Source: Paenibacillus plantarum
GTDB lineage: Bacteria; Bacillota; Bacilli; Paenibacillales; NBRC-103111
Direction of reading: 5' to 3'
NCBI RefSeq assembly: GCF_013141695.1
Contig: NZ_WHNY01000057.1
Coordinates: forward strand, 62,001 to 126,000
DNA: 64,000 bases
Part shown: positions 54,306-63,259 of the stretch, one piece after another
Numbering within the stretch: position 1 is the stretch's first letter
Layout of the letters: each line of letters starts with the position of its first letter
Notes under the pieces: generated by a model
Database searches by the model: none
What the model was told of the DNA's origin: nothing
What the model saw: the letters and a program-made list of their open reading frames with translations, nothing else
Program-made: the position numbers and the translations under genes

Positions 54306-55325
54306 TTATTTCTTGCGTTCCTTCATGACTTCCTCTACAAAGTGGCCATCCAAGAAGGTTTCCGCTTTCGGTATTGCGCTTAACATATCTAAGCTTTTTA
54401 AGAATTCGGCCGTTTTGCCAGAAGTAAATGCTAGCGACTCGTAGGAATCTCCTTTGGTGAAAGCCTTGACGTTATCCTCCAGTTGGAAAATCTTCACGCT
54501 ATCCACACCAGCTTTGTACTCATCGATCGGCGTCTCTGCCGCTTTAGCCATAATTTTCAAAGACTCTTCTGGGTTCGCTTTCCAGTAATCCAATGCGTCG
54601 AACCAAGCGTTAATGATTTTTTTCACATCGTCTGGACGATTTTTCGTAATTTCTTCTTTGAATACGAGTAAGTCAGGAATCAATCCTGGAGTGTCCTTGG
54701 ATGAGAAGAGCAGCTTCCCTTTCCCCTCTTGAATGGCTTTGCTTAGGAATGGCTCCCAGAGTACCGCAGCATCCAGATTACCCGCTATGAACGCTGGCCC
54801 TGCATCGTTGACTGTCATATTCGTATAGGAGACATCCTTCTCTGCTAACCCAGCTTTCTCAAGCGCTGTCAGCATCAGTAGATGATCGACAGTTCCAAGC
54901 TCCGTCGCGACTTTCTTACCTTTCAAATCTTTCAAAGAATTGATACTTGGCTTCACGACAACACCGTCGCCGCCATTCGAATTATCATTCACCAGCACTG
55001 CTTTCAACTTAATGCCTTTGCTTGCTGGAGCTAAAGTATCGCTCAACGTTTGACTATTTGCATCCACTTTACCTGAAGCGAGTGCGGATAAGGAGTCACT
55101 GTACACAGGGAACCAGACCAGATCCACGTTCACGCCATTTTTCTCAAAAAAACCCTTCTCCTTCACGAGGTACCACACGAACCAGCCCGGCCATGGACTA
55201 AGCGCCAACTTGATTGGCTCCTTGCTGCCTCCTGTTGTCGTACTCGCCTCTTTAATTCCACACCCGCTGATAACTGTAAAAGTTAATAATACCGCCAACA
55301 TCAGAAATATAGTTTTTTGTCTCAT
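54306..55325 (-). CDS. NMT1/SsuA-like solute-binding lipoprotein of the riboswitch-controlled importer
   Basis: About 339 residues from ATG 55325, where a lipoprotein signal begins (LLTFTVISGC-GIK). The open frame back to 55382 crosses the riboswitch terminator and is not coding. Family motifs include LALSPWPGWFVWYLVKEKGFF and DLKGKKVATELGTVDHLL. It captures a small ligand outside the membrane; the riboswitch points to guanidine or a guanidino compound. Confidence 0.9.
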   Translation of the reverse strand: MRQKTIFLMLAVLLTFTVISGCGIKEASTTTGGSKEPIKLALSPWPGWFVWYLVKEKGFFEKNGVNVDLVWFPVYSDSLSALASGKVDANSQTLSDTLAPASKGIKLKAVLVNDNSNGGDGVVVKPSINSLKDLKGKKVATELGTVDHLLMLTALEKAGLAEKDVSYTNMTVNDAGPAFIAGNLDAAVLWEPFLSKAIQEGKGKLLFSSKDTPGLIPDLLVFKEEITKNRPDDVKKIINAWFDALDYWKANPEESLKIMAKAAETPIDEYKAGVDSVKIFQLEDNVKAFTKGDSYESLAFTSGKTAEFLKSLDMLSAIPKAETFLDGHFVEEVMKERKK

Positions 55326-55361
55326 TCCCCGAACTCCCTCTCTGTATAAAATGGTAAAAGG

Positions 55362-55406
55362 AAAAGCCCGGAATGATATCATATCCTGATATCCTCCCGG
55401 GCTTTT
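55362..55406 (-). terminator. Expression-platform terminator of the ykkC riboswitch
   Basis: AAAAGCCCGG/CCGGGCTTTT ten-pair stem with an inner GATATC/GATATC, followed by UUUUCCUUUU on the minus strand. Its 5' arm is the conserved 3' segment of the aptamer, so ligand binding should block termination. Confidence 0.88.
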
Positions 55407-55500
55407 ATCCCTCCGTGTGCACGATGAAGCTCATCGTGTGTCTTCTCTTGGACCTGACCGATAGCCTTCATTCTATCGCGGAACCCTAGAAAACAAGTTT
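55390..55500 (-). ncRNA. ykkC-family riboswitch, most like guanidine-I
   Basis: Read on the minus strand the leader has all the conserved blocks in order: CTAGGGTTCCGCG (55489 down), GGTCCAAGAG, ACAC, a variable hairpin (CACGATGA/TCATCGTG), and ACGGAGGGATAAAAGCCCGG-GAG. The CAAGAG block, rather than CAAGUGACAC, favours subtype 1 (guanidine) over the ppGpp/PRPP subtypes. It controls a NitT/TauT-type importer, a known guanidine-I context. Predicted to switch expression on when ligand binds. Confidence 0.9.
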
Positions 55501-55539
55501 GCTATGCGGTTGTTACTTCGTTGTCTTACTTTTGTTTAT

Positions 55540-55568
55540 ATCATACTTAGATTGGTCGTTCATGTCAA
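55540..55568 (-). promoter_or_regulatory. Sigma-A promoter of the riboswitch-importer operon
   Basis: Perfect -35 TTGACA (55568-55563), 17-base spacer, -10 TATGAT (55545-55540). Transcription should start near 55533, shortly before the aptamer. Confidence 0.8.
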
Positions 55569-55593
55569 CATATATAACATAATTTATTTTAAA
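55555..55593. promoter_or_regulatory. Shared regulatory block, copy 2 (overlaps the importer -35)
   Basis: GTCGT, ATGTCAA-N3-ATATAACATAA and TTTTAAA in the same order as at 48039-48080. Its upstream part abuts the -35 box, where an activator would bind. Confidence 0.55.
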
Positions 55594-55760
55594 CTGTTAA
55601 AAGTCGCTAATAACGTAATGTTACATGACATAATTATGATCCTGACGGGGATATCGCGATGTAATCAATTCTTTTCCGTATTCAGATGTTAGATAAACAG
55701 CCTGTTCAGCCCACCGAGGTGCATGCCCCCAATACCACGCAGACCTGCGTATTGCAAAAA

Positions 55761-55788
55761 GCCCCTTCGCTTAAACTGCGAATGGGGC
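55761..55788 (-). terminator. Terminator of the sialic-acid operon
   Basis: GCCCC-TTCGC / GCGAA-TGGGGC stem followed on the minus strand by UUUUU, about 55 bases past the YhcH stop. The rest of the 517-base gap upstream of the importer binding-protein gene (55326-55842) is occupied by the riboswitch and promoter. Confidence 0.8.
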
Positions 55789-55842
55789 CTTTGTCTATAG
55801 AGTCATCTATGCTTTATAAGTGAATAACAATCAAGTATCGAA

Positions 55843-56313
55843 CTAAGGCTGTAACAGCCCCACATGAACTTTAATTACCGCTTTTTTGATCTTCGATGAT
55901 TGCCCCATGCCAGGTCTATGAATATCGTTTGGGAAAAAGACGGCGAACATGCCAGGCTTGAGATGAAGCAAAATCTCGTCTGCCGATGGATCATATAACG
56001 CATAATCATGTTCACTTTCATAGGCTTTTACAACACGGAGATCTTCCCGATCCGCAAACCAACCGATCGTCTCTTCCCCATCGATTAAGTAGTGGATATC
56101 AATATACGACTCGTGCTTCTCAGCTAGCTGCTCGTCCATCGGCTTAGCATCGAATTCCATAAACGATACGTACATCTGATCACCTTTGATCTCTACTCGA
56201 CCTTCAGGCGCGTCACCTTTAAGCAGTAGATTAAGTTCCTCTAAGGCTGTTACGATAACTGTATGCTCAAATTTACTTTGTTTTTCCCAGAATGACATTG
56301 TACCTAAAATCAT
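55843..56313 (-). CDS. YhcH/YjgK/YiaL-family protein (sialic-acid-linked)
   Basis: 156 residues of the cupin-like YhcH family, with DIHYLIDGEETIGWF and FAVFFPNDIHRPGM. In enteric bacteria yhcH is in the nan operon, and the family (NanQ) is linked to anomerising sialic acid. Here it is the last gene of a nan operon. Start ATG 56313 after GGGGGAATAG. Confidence 0.85.
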   Translation of the reverse strand: MILGTMSFWEKQSKFEHTVIVTALEELNLLLKGDAPEGRVEIKGDQMYVSFMEFDAKPMDEQLAEKHESYIDIHYLIDGEETIGWFADREDLRVVKAYESEHDYALYDPSADEILLHLKPGMFAVFFPNDIHRPGMGQSSKIKKAVIKVHVGLLQP

Positions 56314-56345
56314 GGACTATTCCCCCATTGCACATGTGTAATCCT

Positions 56346-57200
56346 TTAAAGCAATTTCACGACCACGGACTCCGCTGTATGTTCCTTGTTCCTAATCGAT
56401 TCCTCGTAGGATCTTTTGAAATATTCCACATATAAGACATCCAACAAATAGAGCTGCGAAATTTTCGCCGACAAGGAACCTCCCTGCAGAGGGCCTTCAT
56501 TGGCTCCACATAACAGCGTAAGATCAGAATACGAAGTTAATGGCGACTTGACAAAGCGGGTAATCGAAATGACGGTAGCCCCGCATTCTTTCGCCTTTTT
56601 GGCCACCTCAATCGTATCCTTGGTTGAGCCCGAATACGAGATGATCACGGCCACATCCCGTTTGGTCATCAACGCCGCCGACATCATCTGAAGATGTGAA
56701 TCGATTGTGCATTCCGTTTTGTTGGTGATGCGCATGAATTTAATTTTCGCTTCCATGGCTGTCATTAAGGATGAGCCTACACCGAAAAATATGACTTTTT
56801 CTGCTTGAAGTAAGTAATTAATGGCTTCATCGATTTTGGAGCTATCAATTAAGTTAAACGTTTCGTTTAAAGCACTTATGTTGGTTGACAGAACCTTGGA
56901 TGCAACTTGTCCGATGGAATCATTCATCAATACCTTCTCAGTCAGCTGCGGAATTTCATTTTCCACGGTGATGCTATGTGCCAGGGCAATTTTGAAATCT
57001 TGGTAGCCCTTGTAGCTCAAGGACTTGCAAAACCTGAATATACTTGATTCGCCAACCCCGCAAACATCTGCAAGATCTGTAATTGACATGTAGACAACGC
57101 TGTCTATGTTCTCCAGGACATAGTCCGCCACTTTTTTTTCGGTCGTTGTTAGGTTGTTATATTTAGAATGAATAGTTGTAAAAATATTGATTGTGCGCAC
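56346..57200 (-). CDS. nanR: RpiR-family regulator, probable NanR
   Basis: 284 residues. N-terminal HTH of RpiR type (TTTEKKVADYVLENIDSVVYMS, VCGVGESSIFRFCKSLSYKG) and C-terminal SIS domain (FFGVGSSLMTAMEAKIKFM, IISYSGSTKDTI) that binds a phosphosugar, here probably ManNAc-6-phosphate or GlcN-6-P. Firmicute nan operons are commonly controlled by RpiR proteins. Start GTG 57200 after AGAGGGTGAT. Encoded inside the operon it should control. Confidence 0.85.
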   Translation of the reverse strand: MRTINIFTTIHSKYNNLTTTEKKVADYVLENIDSVVYMSITDLADVCGVGESSIFRFCKSLSYKGYQDFKIALAHSITVENEIPQLTEKVLMNDSIGQVASKVLSTNISALNETFNLIDSSKIDEAINYLLQAEKVIFFGVGSSLMTAMEAKIKFMRITNKTECTIDSHLQMMSAALMTKRDVAVIISYSGSTKDTIEVAKKAKECGATVISITRFVKSPLTSYSDLTLLCGANEGPLQGGSLSAKISQLYLLDVLYVEYFKRSYEESIRNKEHTAESVVVKLL

Positions 57201-57264
57201 ACGATCACCCTCTTAGCCTCAAGATTCAGACATGATGCGCAACAATGATGCGAATGCGCCTCTT

Positions 57265-58143
57265 TCAGCGTAAGAATAATGAGGCCGCACCCAATAAACC
57301 AGCCTTATTTCCCAGAGAAGCCTTAAGAATTTTCACGTCTGCAAAACTTTCCATGATCAAATCTTGCGTTTGTGCCTCGACTGCACGAACGAGTTCCTCT
57401 TGCTCCATCACACCGCCCCCTACAATAATAGCCGAGGGATTAAAAATATGAATAATTGAAGCTAAGCCAACGGCTACTTCTGCCGCCCAAGCATGCAAGA
57501 CCTGCTGTAATGGTTCGTTTCCTAATCTTATTTTACCAAAAAAAACCTTCCCGTCCACACATTCTGGATCTACGTGCCTCGCCATCCGAACTAATGCGGT
57601 CGTGGAGGCATAGCTTTCATAATAAGGTTTTCTCTCTCCTCCGCGTGTGTCGGGTAATGGGTGCGTAATGATATGACCGAATTCCGCAGCTACACCCTTA
57701 GCTCCTCGGTAGATCTGACGATCGATAACGATCGCTCCGCCGATACCTGTTCCGAACGTAAGACATAAGAAATCTTGAAACGATTGCGCTGCGCCGAAAT
57801 AGGCCTCGCCCAATGCTGCCGCGTTGACATCATTTTCAACTCTAACAGGCTTCTTGAATCGATTTTCAATGATCTCTCTGATTTTCATTCCCGTGTAATC
57901 CGGAATATTCTCATTTGCATAAACAATATACCCTTCTTCGGAATTGACTTGTCCAGCTGTGCTTATGGCAATAGCATCGTAATCCGCATACACCGCAAGC
58001 TGGAGAAGCAATTTCTCTATGACATGAGGGCCTCCCTTGAGGCTTTCAGTGGGATATTCTTTATATTGATCGACATTCCCTCGTTCATCGCAAATCCCCA
58101 TCTTGGTATTGGTACCGCCAATATCTGCCGCTAAAATTTTCAT
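57265..58143 (-). CDS. nanK: ROK-family kinase, probable N-acetylmannosamine kinase
   Basis: 292 residues. ATP site LAADIGGTNTKMG at about 4-16, ENDVNAAALGEA at 103-114, LTFGTGIGGAI and EFGHIITHP at 154-162. The usual ROK zinc motif CxCGxxGC is absent; the equivalent region reads DTRGGERKPYYES. Phosphorylation of ManNAc to ManNAc-6-P is implied by adjacent nanE. Start ATG 58143, four bases past the nanE stop. Confidence 0.82.
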   Translation of the reverse strand: MKILAADIGGTNTKMGICDERGNVDQYKEYPTESLKGGPHVIEKLLLQLAVYADYDAIAISTAGQVNSEEGYIVYANENIPDYTGMKIREIIENRFKKPVRVENDVNAAALGEAYFGAAQSFQDFLCLTFGTGIGGAIVIDRQIYRGAKGVAAEFGHIITHPLPDTRGGERKPYYESYASTTALVRMARHVDPECVDGKVFFGKIRLGNEPLQQVLHAWAAEVAVGLASIIHIFNPSAIIVGGGVMEQEELVRAVEAQTQDLIMESFADVKILKASLGNKAGLLGAASLFLR

Positions 58144-58146
58144 AAG

Positions 58147-58836
58147 CTATTGGATCGCCTTAACGAATCGTTTGGTAATCTCCATCGGTCGCGTGATGAT
58201 GGATCCTACAACAGCCGAGTAGATACCTAGATCAAATAATCGTTTCAATTCTTCAGGTGTCGAGATGCCACCCTCAGCAATGATGGGGACGGATAATGTC
58301 GTCACGAGTTTCTGGGCCAATTCGAAATTTGGCAAAGGCTTGCCTTTCGTTGCTTCTGTGTAACCGCATAATGTTGTACCCACACTGTCAAAACCCAGTT
58401 CAACCGCTGTGACCGCTTCCTCATACGTCGAGCAATCCGCCATAAAGAGCTGATTCTTATATTTCTTTTTAATTTGCGGAAATAATTCTGAAATCGTGGA
58501 GCCATCCGGTCTTATGCGGTCGGTTGCGTCCATTGCTATCATATCTACACCTTCCTGACAAAGCGCATCGACCTCTTTCATGGTTGGCGTGATGAAGACA
58601 TCCGATCCATCGTATACTTGCTTGATGATCCCGATAATCGGCAAATCGACATGTTTCTTAATTTCATGAATATCTGCTACGCTGTTTGCTCGAATTCCCG
58701 AAGCACCGCCTAAGTAAGCTGCATAGGACATTCTCCCCATAATAAATGGACTGTGCAACGGTTCTTCAGGTAATGCTTGGCAGGAAACAACCAATTTCCC
58801 TTTAATCATTTCCAGAATTGTCTTATTTGTATTCAT
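58147..58836 (-). CDS. nanE: N-acetylmannosamine-6-phosphate 2-epimerase
   Basis: 229 residues, the normal NanE length, starting at ATG 58836 (ATG 58854 is also open). TIM barrel with KLVVSCQALPEEPLHSP, GASGIRANS, IGIIKQ, AMDATDR and IIAEGGISTPEEL. It converts ManNAc-6-P to GlcNAc-6-P, the step before NagA/NagB, which are not in the window. Confidence 0.92.
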   Translation of the reverse strand: MNTNKTILEMIKGKLVVSCQALPEEPLHSPFIMGRMSYAAYLGGASGIRANSVADIHEIKKHVDLPIIGIIKQVYDGSDVFITPTMKEVDALCQEGVDMIAMDATDRIRPDGSTISELFPQIKKKYKNQLFMADCSTYEEAVTAVELGFDSVGTTLCGYTEATKGKPLPNFELAQKLVTTLSVPIIAEGGISTPEELKRLFDLGIYSAVVGSIITRPMEITKRFVKAIQ

Positions 58837-58862
58837 CCGTTCCCCACTCCACACCTATATTT

Positions 58863-59705
58863 TTATTCCTTCACTGCGCCAGCCGTCATGCCTTGGGTAA
58901 AATAACGTTGGAACAAAACGAATATTAACAGCATTGGAATTGCAGCAACCGTGGCTCCTGCCATTTTGTAGGCAAAATTCGGATTGAGATCCTGCATCAA
59001 AGTTGCCGTACCTACCATCAGTGTTTTCATATTTTTCTCTTGTCCAACGACGGACTGCCATAAATAATCGTTCCATACTTGTACAAAGTTTAAAATAAAT
59101 AGTGCACCAATACCAGGTTTAACAATCGGAAGCATAATTTGCATGAAGGTCTTCCATTCACTAGCTCCGTCAATTCTCGCCGCTTCTCTTAATGCATTTG
59201 GTGCTGTATCGAAAAACCCTTTTAACAAAAACACACCAAATGCAGTAGCAACGTTCGGCCAGATCATGCCGTTATAACTGTTCACCATCCCGAATTGCTG
59301 CGTGATCCGGAATAGCGGAACGATCATGATTTCTTTCGGAATCATCAAGCTCGCTACAAAAATGATGAAGATGATATTACTGCCTTTGAACCTAATTTTC
59401 GAAAAAGCATAAGCGGCCATAGCCCCAACACCGATTACAAGCACCGTGGTGACACCAGAAACGAATACACTATTGAATACCCATCTCAGTGCTGGTTGAC
59501 TTTGAAATACATCCACATAGTTAGAGAAAGTAATCGTGGTCGGCCACCAGTCAGGCGGCATTTTCACAACATCCGAACTATTTTTAAGTGAACTTGTAAA
59601 GAGCCAATATAAAGGAAACAAGTTAAATATCGCGAAGATGAAAATGATCACATTAGATATGATATCAATTCGCTCCATTTTCTTCTTGCTGTTTGATTTC
59701 GACAT
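58863..59705 (-). CDS. Sialic-acid ABC importer permease (MalG type)
   Basis: 280 residues, six helices, loop REAARIDGASEWKTFMQIMLP. CUT1 permease in the nan operon. Start ATG 59705 after AAAGGGGGT. Sialic acid as substrate is inferred from context. Confidence 0.88.
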   Translation of the reverse strand: MSKSNSKKKMERIDIISNVIIFIFAIFNLFPLYWLFTSSLKNSSDVVKMPPDWWPTTITFSNYVDVFQSQPALRWVFNSVFVSGVTTVLVIGVGAMAAYAFSKIRFKGSNIIFIIFVASLMIPKEIMIVPLFRITQQFGMVNSYNGMIWPNVATAFGVFLLKGFFDTAPNALREAARIDGASEWKTFMQIMLPIVKPGIGALFILNFVQVWNDYLWQSVVGQEKNMKTLMVGTATLMQDLNPNFAYKMAGATVAAIPMLLIFVLFQRYFTQGMTAGAVKE

Positions 59706-59719
59706 GCTGAATACCCCCT

Positions 59720-60595
59720 TTACTTCTCCTTGACTAAGCTTCTTAACTGAGGCACGGACAACAATAATGTAATCACGAACATGATTACCCCAACAGCTGA
59801 AGCCATACCAAGTTGATTATATTTAAATGCGTTATTGTAGAGATAATACATCAGTGTTACGGAAGCATTATTCGGTCCACCACCAGTTAAGAGCTGGATG
59901 ACTACGAATATTTTCAAAACAGCAATGATGTTAATGATCACAATATAAACCGTCGTGGATTGGACAGAAGGAATCAATATTTTGAAAATGACCTGCCATC
60001 TGCTCGCGCCGTCCACTTCCGCCGCTTCAAACAGATCTTTCGATACGCCCAGCATCGCGGCGATATAGAGAATGATCGCTTGTCCCACATTTGTTGCGAA
60101 TGTTACGAATATAATAACCGGCATAACCGTTGTTGTTTTCCCCAATAAATTAACATTACCCAAACCCATTTCCTGAGAGAAATAAGAAATTAACCCATTC
60201 GCAGGATTCAGTAAGAAACTCCACACCATACTCATGACAACCATTGAGACCATTACCGGTACATAGTAGCTACCTCGAATGAATGAAACATACTTGGCAT
60301 TCTTGTCAAATACAGCGGAAGCTACGAACAACGCGAAACCGACCGTAAGAATAACGATAAACACGACGAACACAACGGTGTTTATGAGCGCTTTGAAAAA
60401 TACAGGATCGTTAAACAGCGCCACATAATTATCCAGACCAACGAACTTTTCAGATTGGTAATTGATCCGATACAAGCTAAGTCTTATACCTTCAATAATC
60501 GGATATACCAAGAAAACTAAGAAAATCAGCATCTGTGGTGAAATAAACAGGTAACCGGTGATACTATCTTTGAGGGATTGACTGCGTATTCTCAT
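59720..60595 (-). CDS. Sialic-acid ABC importer permease (MalF type)
   Basis: 291 residues, six helices, loop LFEAAEVDGASRWQVIFKILIP. Partner of the following permease; start ATG 60595 after AAAGGAAA. No ATPase in the operon, so a shared one is used. Confidence 0.88.
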   Translation of the reverse strand: MRIRSQSLKDSITGYLFISPQMLIFLVFLVYPIIEGIRLSLYRINYQSEKFVGLDNYVALFNDPVFFKALINTVVFVVFIVILTVGFALFVASAVFDKNAKYVSFIRGSYYVPVMVSMVVMSMVWSFLLNPANGLISYFSQEMGLGNVNLLGKTTTVMPVIIFVTFATNVGQAIILYIAAMLGVSKDLFEAAEVDGASRWQVIFKILIPSVQSTTVYIVIINIIAVLKIFVVIQLLTGGGPNNASVTLMYYLYNNAFKYNQLGMASAVGVIMFVITLLLSVPQLRSLVKEK

Positions 60596-60618
60596 ATCGG
60601 TTTTCCTTTCTAATTAGC

Positions 60619-60647
60619 AGCCTTAGGATCACTCGGATCCCAAGGCT
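60619..60647 (-). terminator. Intercistronic hairpin after the sialic-acid binding protein gene
   Basis: Twelve-pair AGCCTTAGGATC/GATCCCAAGGCT stem (one G-U), loop ACTCG, weak U-tail. Likely attenuates or protects mRNA so the binding protein is made in excess. Confidence 0.6.
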
Positions 60648-60671
60648 ATTAATCGGTTATTCATGATTCAT

Positions 60672-62084
60672 TTACTTCGTTTGATAGATAACTGAGCTCT
60701 CTTTATTCGTTTGAATAACCTTGTTACCTTTGGCCTGATAATCCTTCACAACCTGCTCAGGAGTTTTGGCACCTGTATATAGGGCTTGAAGCTCAGGGTA
60801 AAGCACTTCTCGTAATTGGCTATAGCCTGGAACGTTACCGCTGAAGTTAAATAGATACTTGGAATTTGCATCGTAAGCTGCAAAGAGCGGGTTCACATCT
60901 TTGAGTTCTTTGGATACCGAAGTTCTTACTGGGATACCATTCTTCGAAGACTTCACCAATTCAGGATCTGTGGAGAAGAATTTAACAAAATCTTTAGCTA
61001 CTTCGACTTTCGCTTTATCTTTATTTTGGAATACGCTCGCGCCAACTACGTAAGTAAAGGACAATGGATCTCCGCTTTCGGACGGAATATTAGCTAGGCG
61101 TACATCGAACTTCGCGCTTTTGCCGCTAGCCATATCCGCTTTGGTGTTGTTGAACAAGATCGGATTCGTAAAGCTGATCGCTAACTGCTGATTACGGAAC
61201 ATGCCGTTCGCATCATTGGACGATACCGATTCAGGACCCGGATTCGTGTAGCCTGCGTCCTTGATTTTCTTCAACCAAGTCGCGGCTTTAGCACCGTTCG
61301 CATCATCAAGCACGATATTCCCTTTATCGTCAAAGAATTTATTACCGAACATTCTCATATAGGCAAGGTTCCATGTGTCCCCTTGATTATTTACAGCATA
61401 AAGTGACATCGGATAAGCGTTGGAATACTTATCTTTCGGCAGGTTGTCTTTCAGACCTTTTAGAATTTGCTCATACTCGGCTAATGTCCATGTCTTAATA
61501 TCATTAGGTCCGCCAATGTATTTCTCTAGCCCGGCTGCTTTGAGCATATCCGCGTTATAGACCAAGGTTCCTGGGTTATGTTGGAACGGGTAGAAATAAA
61601 CATCTTTACCGAAAGTCACCGCATCCCAAAAGTTTTTGGCAATGTCGGTTTTGGATGCATCATCCACAATATCAGTTAACGGCACTAAAGCACCGCGATG
61701 AACATAATCACCCATTGCAAAAACGCTTTCAAAAAATACATCTGGCGCCGTTCCGCTGCTTAAGTTGACATTGAGTAGCTGATCACGTTGGTCGCCTGCA
61801 ATAACTTCAACTTTGATTTTGGCATCATACTTTTTGTATTGCGCAGTAAATTTATCAGCTGCCGCTTTCAAGAAGCTATCGTAATCAGCGCCAGGTTCTG
61901 TAGAATCTAGAACACCTTTCCACTGTGGTGTCAGCCAAACTTTAAGCTCTACCTTTTTCCCAGTAGCTTCTCCTGCATTGCTAGTACTAGTAGCTTCATT
62001 ATTACTGCTAGTACATCCCGCGACAATTGAAGTCAACATCGTCAGAGCCAAAACTGCTATTGGAATACGTTTATTTTTCATCAT
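60672..62084 (-). CDS. Sialic-acid ABC solute-binding lipoprotein
   Basis: 470 residues with lipoprotein signal (TMLTSIVAGC-TSS) and CUT1 binding-protein body (LKVWLTPQWKGVLDS, APDVFFESVFAMGDYV, YPFQHNPGTLVYN). Start ATG 62084 after AAGGGGT. Located between nanA and the two permeases, so the ligand is probably N-acetylneuraminate. Confidence 0.87.
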   Translation of the reverse strand: MMKNKRIPIAVLALTMLTSIVAGCTSSNNEATSTSNAGEATGKKVELKVWLTPQWKGVLDSTEPGADYDSFLKAAADKFTAQYKKYDAKIKVEVIAGDQRDQLLNVNLSSGTAPDVFFESVFAMGDYVHRGALVPLTDIVDDASKTDIAKNFWDAVTFGKDVYFYPFQHNPGTLVYNADMLKAAGLEKYIGGPNDIKTWTLAEYEQILKGLKDNLPKDKYSNAYPMSLYAVNNQGDTWNLAYMRMFGNKFFDDKGNIVLDDANGAKAATWLKKIKDAGYTNPGPESVSSNDANGMFRNQQLAISFTNPILFNNTKADMASGKSAKFDVRLANIPSESGDPLSFTYVVGASVFQNKDKAKVEVAKDFVKFFSTDPELVKSSKNGIPVRTSVSKELKDVNPLFAAYDANSKYLFNFSGNVPGYSQLREVLYPELQALYTGAKTPEQVVKDYQAKGNKVIQTNKESSVIYQTK

Positions 62085-62185
62085 TATCTACCCCTTATTT
62101 CATATATTCGTGACCTGACTCTGCATAAACTTTGTCAACTGAGCCCCTCTGCTATAACTGTCTACAAGCTCCCTAGATTTGAAGA

Positions 62186-62204
62186 GAGATGGCTCGTCCA
62201 TCTC
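62186..62204 (-). other. Small hairpin between nanA and the binding protein gene
   Basis: GAGATGG-CTCGT-CCATCTC perfect 7-bp stem without a U-tract; likely a stabiliser or partial terminator. Confidence 0.4.
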
Positions 62205-62284
62205 GACTCCTCATCTCATCTTGCATCCGTTTCTGCCTTGTAGTCCCATCTGTTGGAGTCCCAAAGCGTACAACGGCATTTTCA

Positions 62285-63196
62285 TCATTTGCAGAATTCT
62301 TGAACCGCTTCATCAATCATCGTCACAATGCGATCTATGCGTCCTAAGTCTTCCGTGCTGATACCTTCTAGCGGCCCTCTAACGCTGCCAATGTTCACGC
62401 CTCTGCGATTCAGAACTTCTTTAATAACGGCATACATGGATCCATTCTGTGAGCATAGCGCGATAATGATGTCATTAATACAGCTTTGGATGCGTTTCGC
62501 TTCTTCAAACTTGCCTTGAAGGAAGAATTCATTAGCTTGTAAGAATAATTCCGGCATCGCCGCGTAAGTGCCGCCGATTCCGCCATCAGCCCCCATAATT
62601 CTTCCAGCGACATACTGTTCGTCAGGCCCATTGAATACAATAACGTTGTCTCCGCCGACTCTTTTGAATCGTTCAATATCCATCGTTGGCATTGAGGAAT
62701 TTTTCACACCGATTACTTTCGGGTTAGCTAGAAGCTTCTCAAACAGCGCGGTAGTTAATGTATAACCTGTCGTTTGAGGAATGTTATATATAATAAATTC
62801 CAGTGGAGTTGCTTCGATAATTTCATTCCAATATTTATAAACAGAACTATCTGGCAATTTAAAATAAATAGGCGGGATCGCAGATAAAGCATCATACCCC
62901 AACTCTGCTGCATGTTTCGCCAATGCAATGCTGTCTCTTGTAGAAGGTGCCCCTACATGGGCAATCAACGTCATTTTGCCTTTCAAACGGTTAGCCACAT
63001 AGCTAAGCACCGCTTTGCGTTCGTCAAGGTTTTGGTAAATACATTCACCGGAACTTCCTCCGACATAGACCCCATTGACTTTTTTTTCATACAAATAATC
63101 ACATAATGCGTTGGTTCGGTCTTCTGAGATATCACCTTGATCGTCATAGCATGCATAAAATGCTGGTATGATGCCACGGAATTTTTCTAATCTCAA
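62285..63196 (-). CDS. nanA: N-acetylneuraminate lyase
   Basis: 303 residues. Catalytic Tyr137 (FIIYNIP) and Schiff-base Lys165 (VIGVK) fall at the same numbers as I recall for E. coli NanA; GGSSGE at 47-52 is the substrate-binding loop. Cleaves sialic acid to ManNAc and pyruvate. Start is TTG 63196 with AGGAGGGG six bases upstream. First gene of the nan operon. A close paralogue lies at 4028-4954. Confidence 0.9.
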   Translation of the reverse strand: MRLEKFRGIIPAFYACYDDQGDISEDRTNALCDYLYEKKVNGVYVGGSSGECIYQNLDERKAVLSYVANRLKGKMTLIAHVGAPSTRDSIALAKHAAELGYDALSAIPPIYFKLPDSSVYKYWNEIIEATPLEFIIYNIPQTTGYTLTTALFEKLLANPKVIGVKNSSMPTMDIERFKRVGGDNVIVFNGPDEQYVAGRIMGADGGIGGTYAAMPELFLQANEFFLQGKFEEAKRIQSCINDIIIALCSQNGSMYAVIKEVLNRRGVNIGSVRGPLEGISTEDLGRIDRIVTMIDEAVQEFCK

Positions 63197-63259
63197 TGAA
63201 TTCCCCTCCTAATGTTTATAATGTTTGGCAAGATCAACATTAACATATAAATTTCATTC

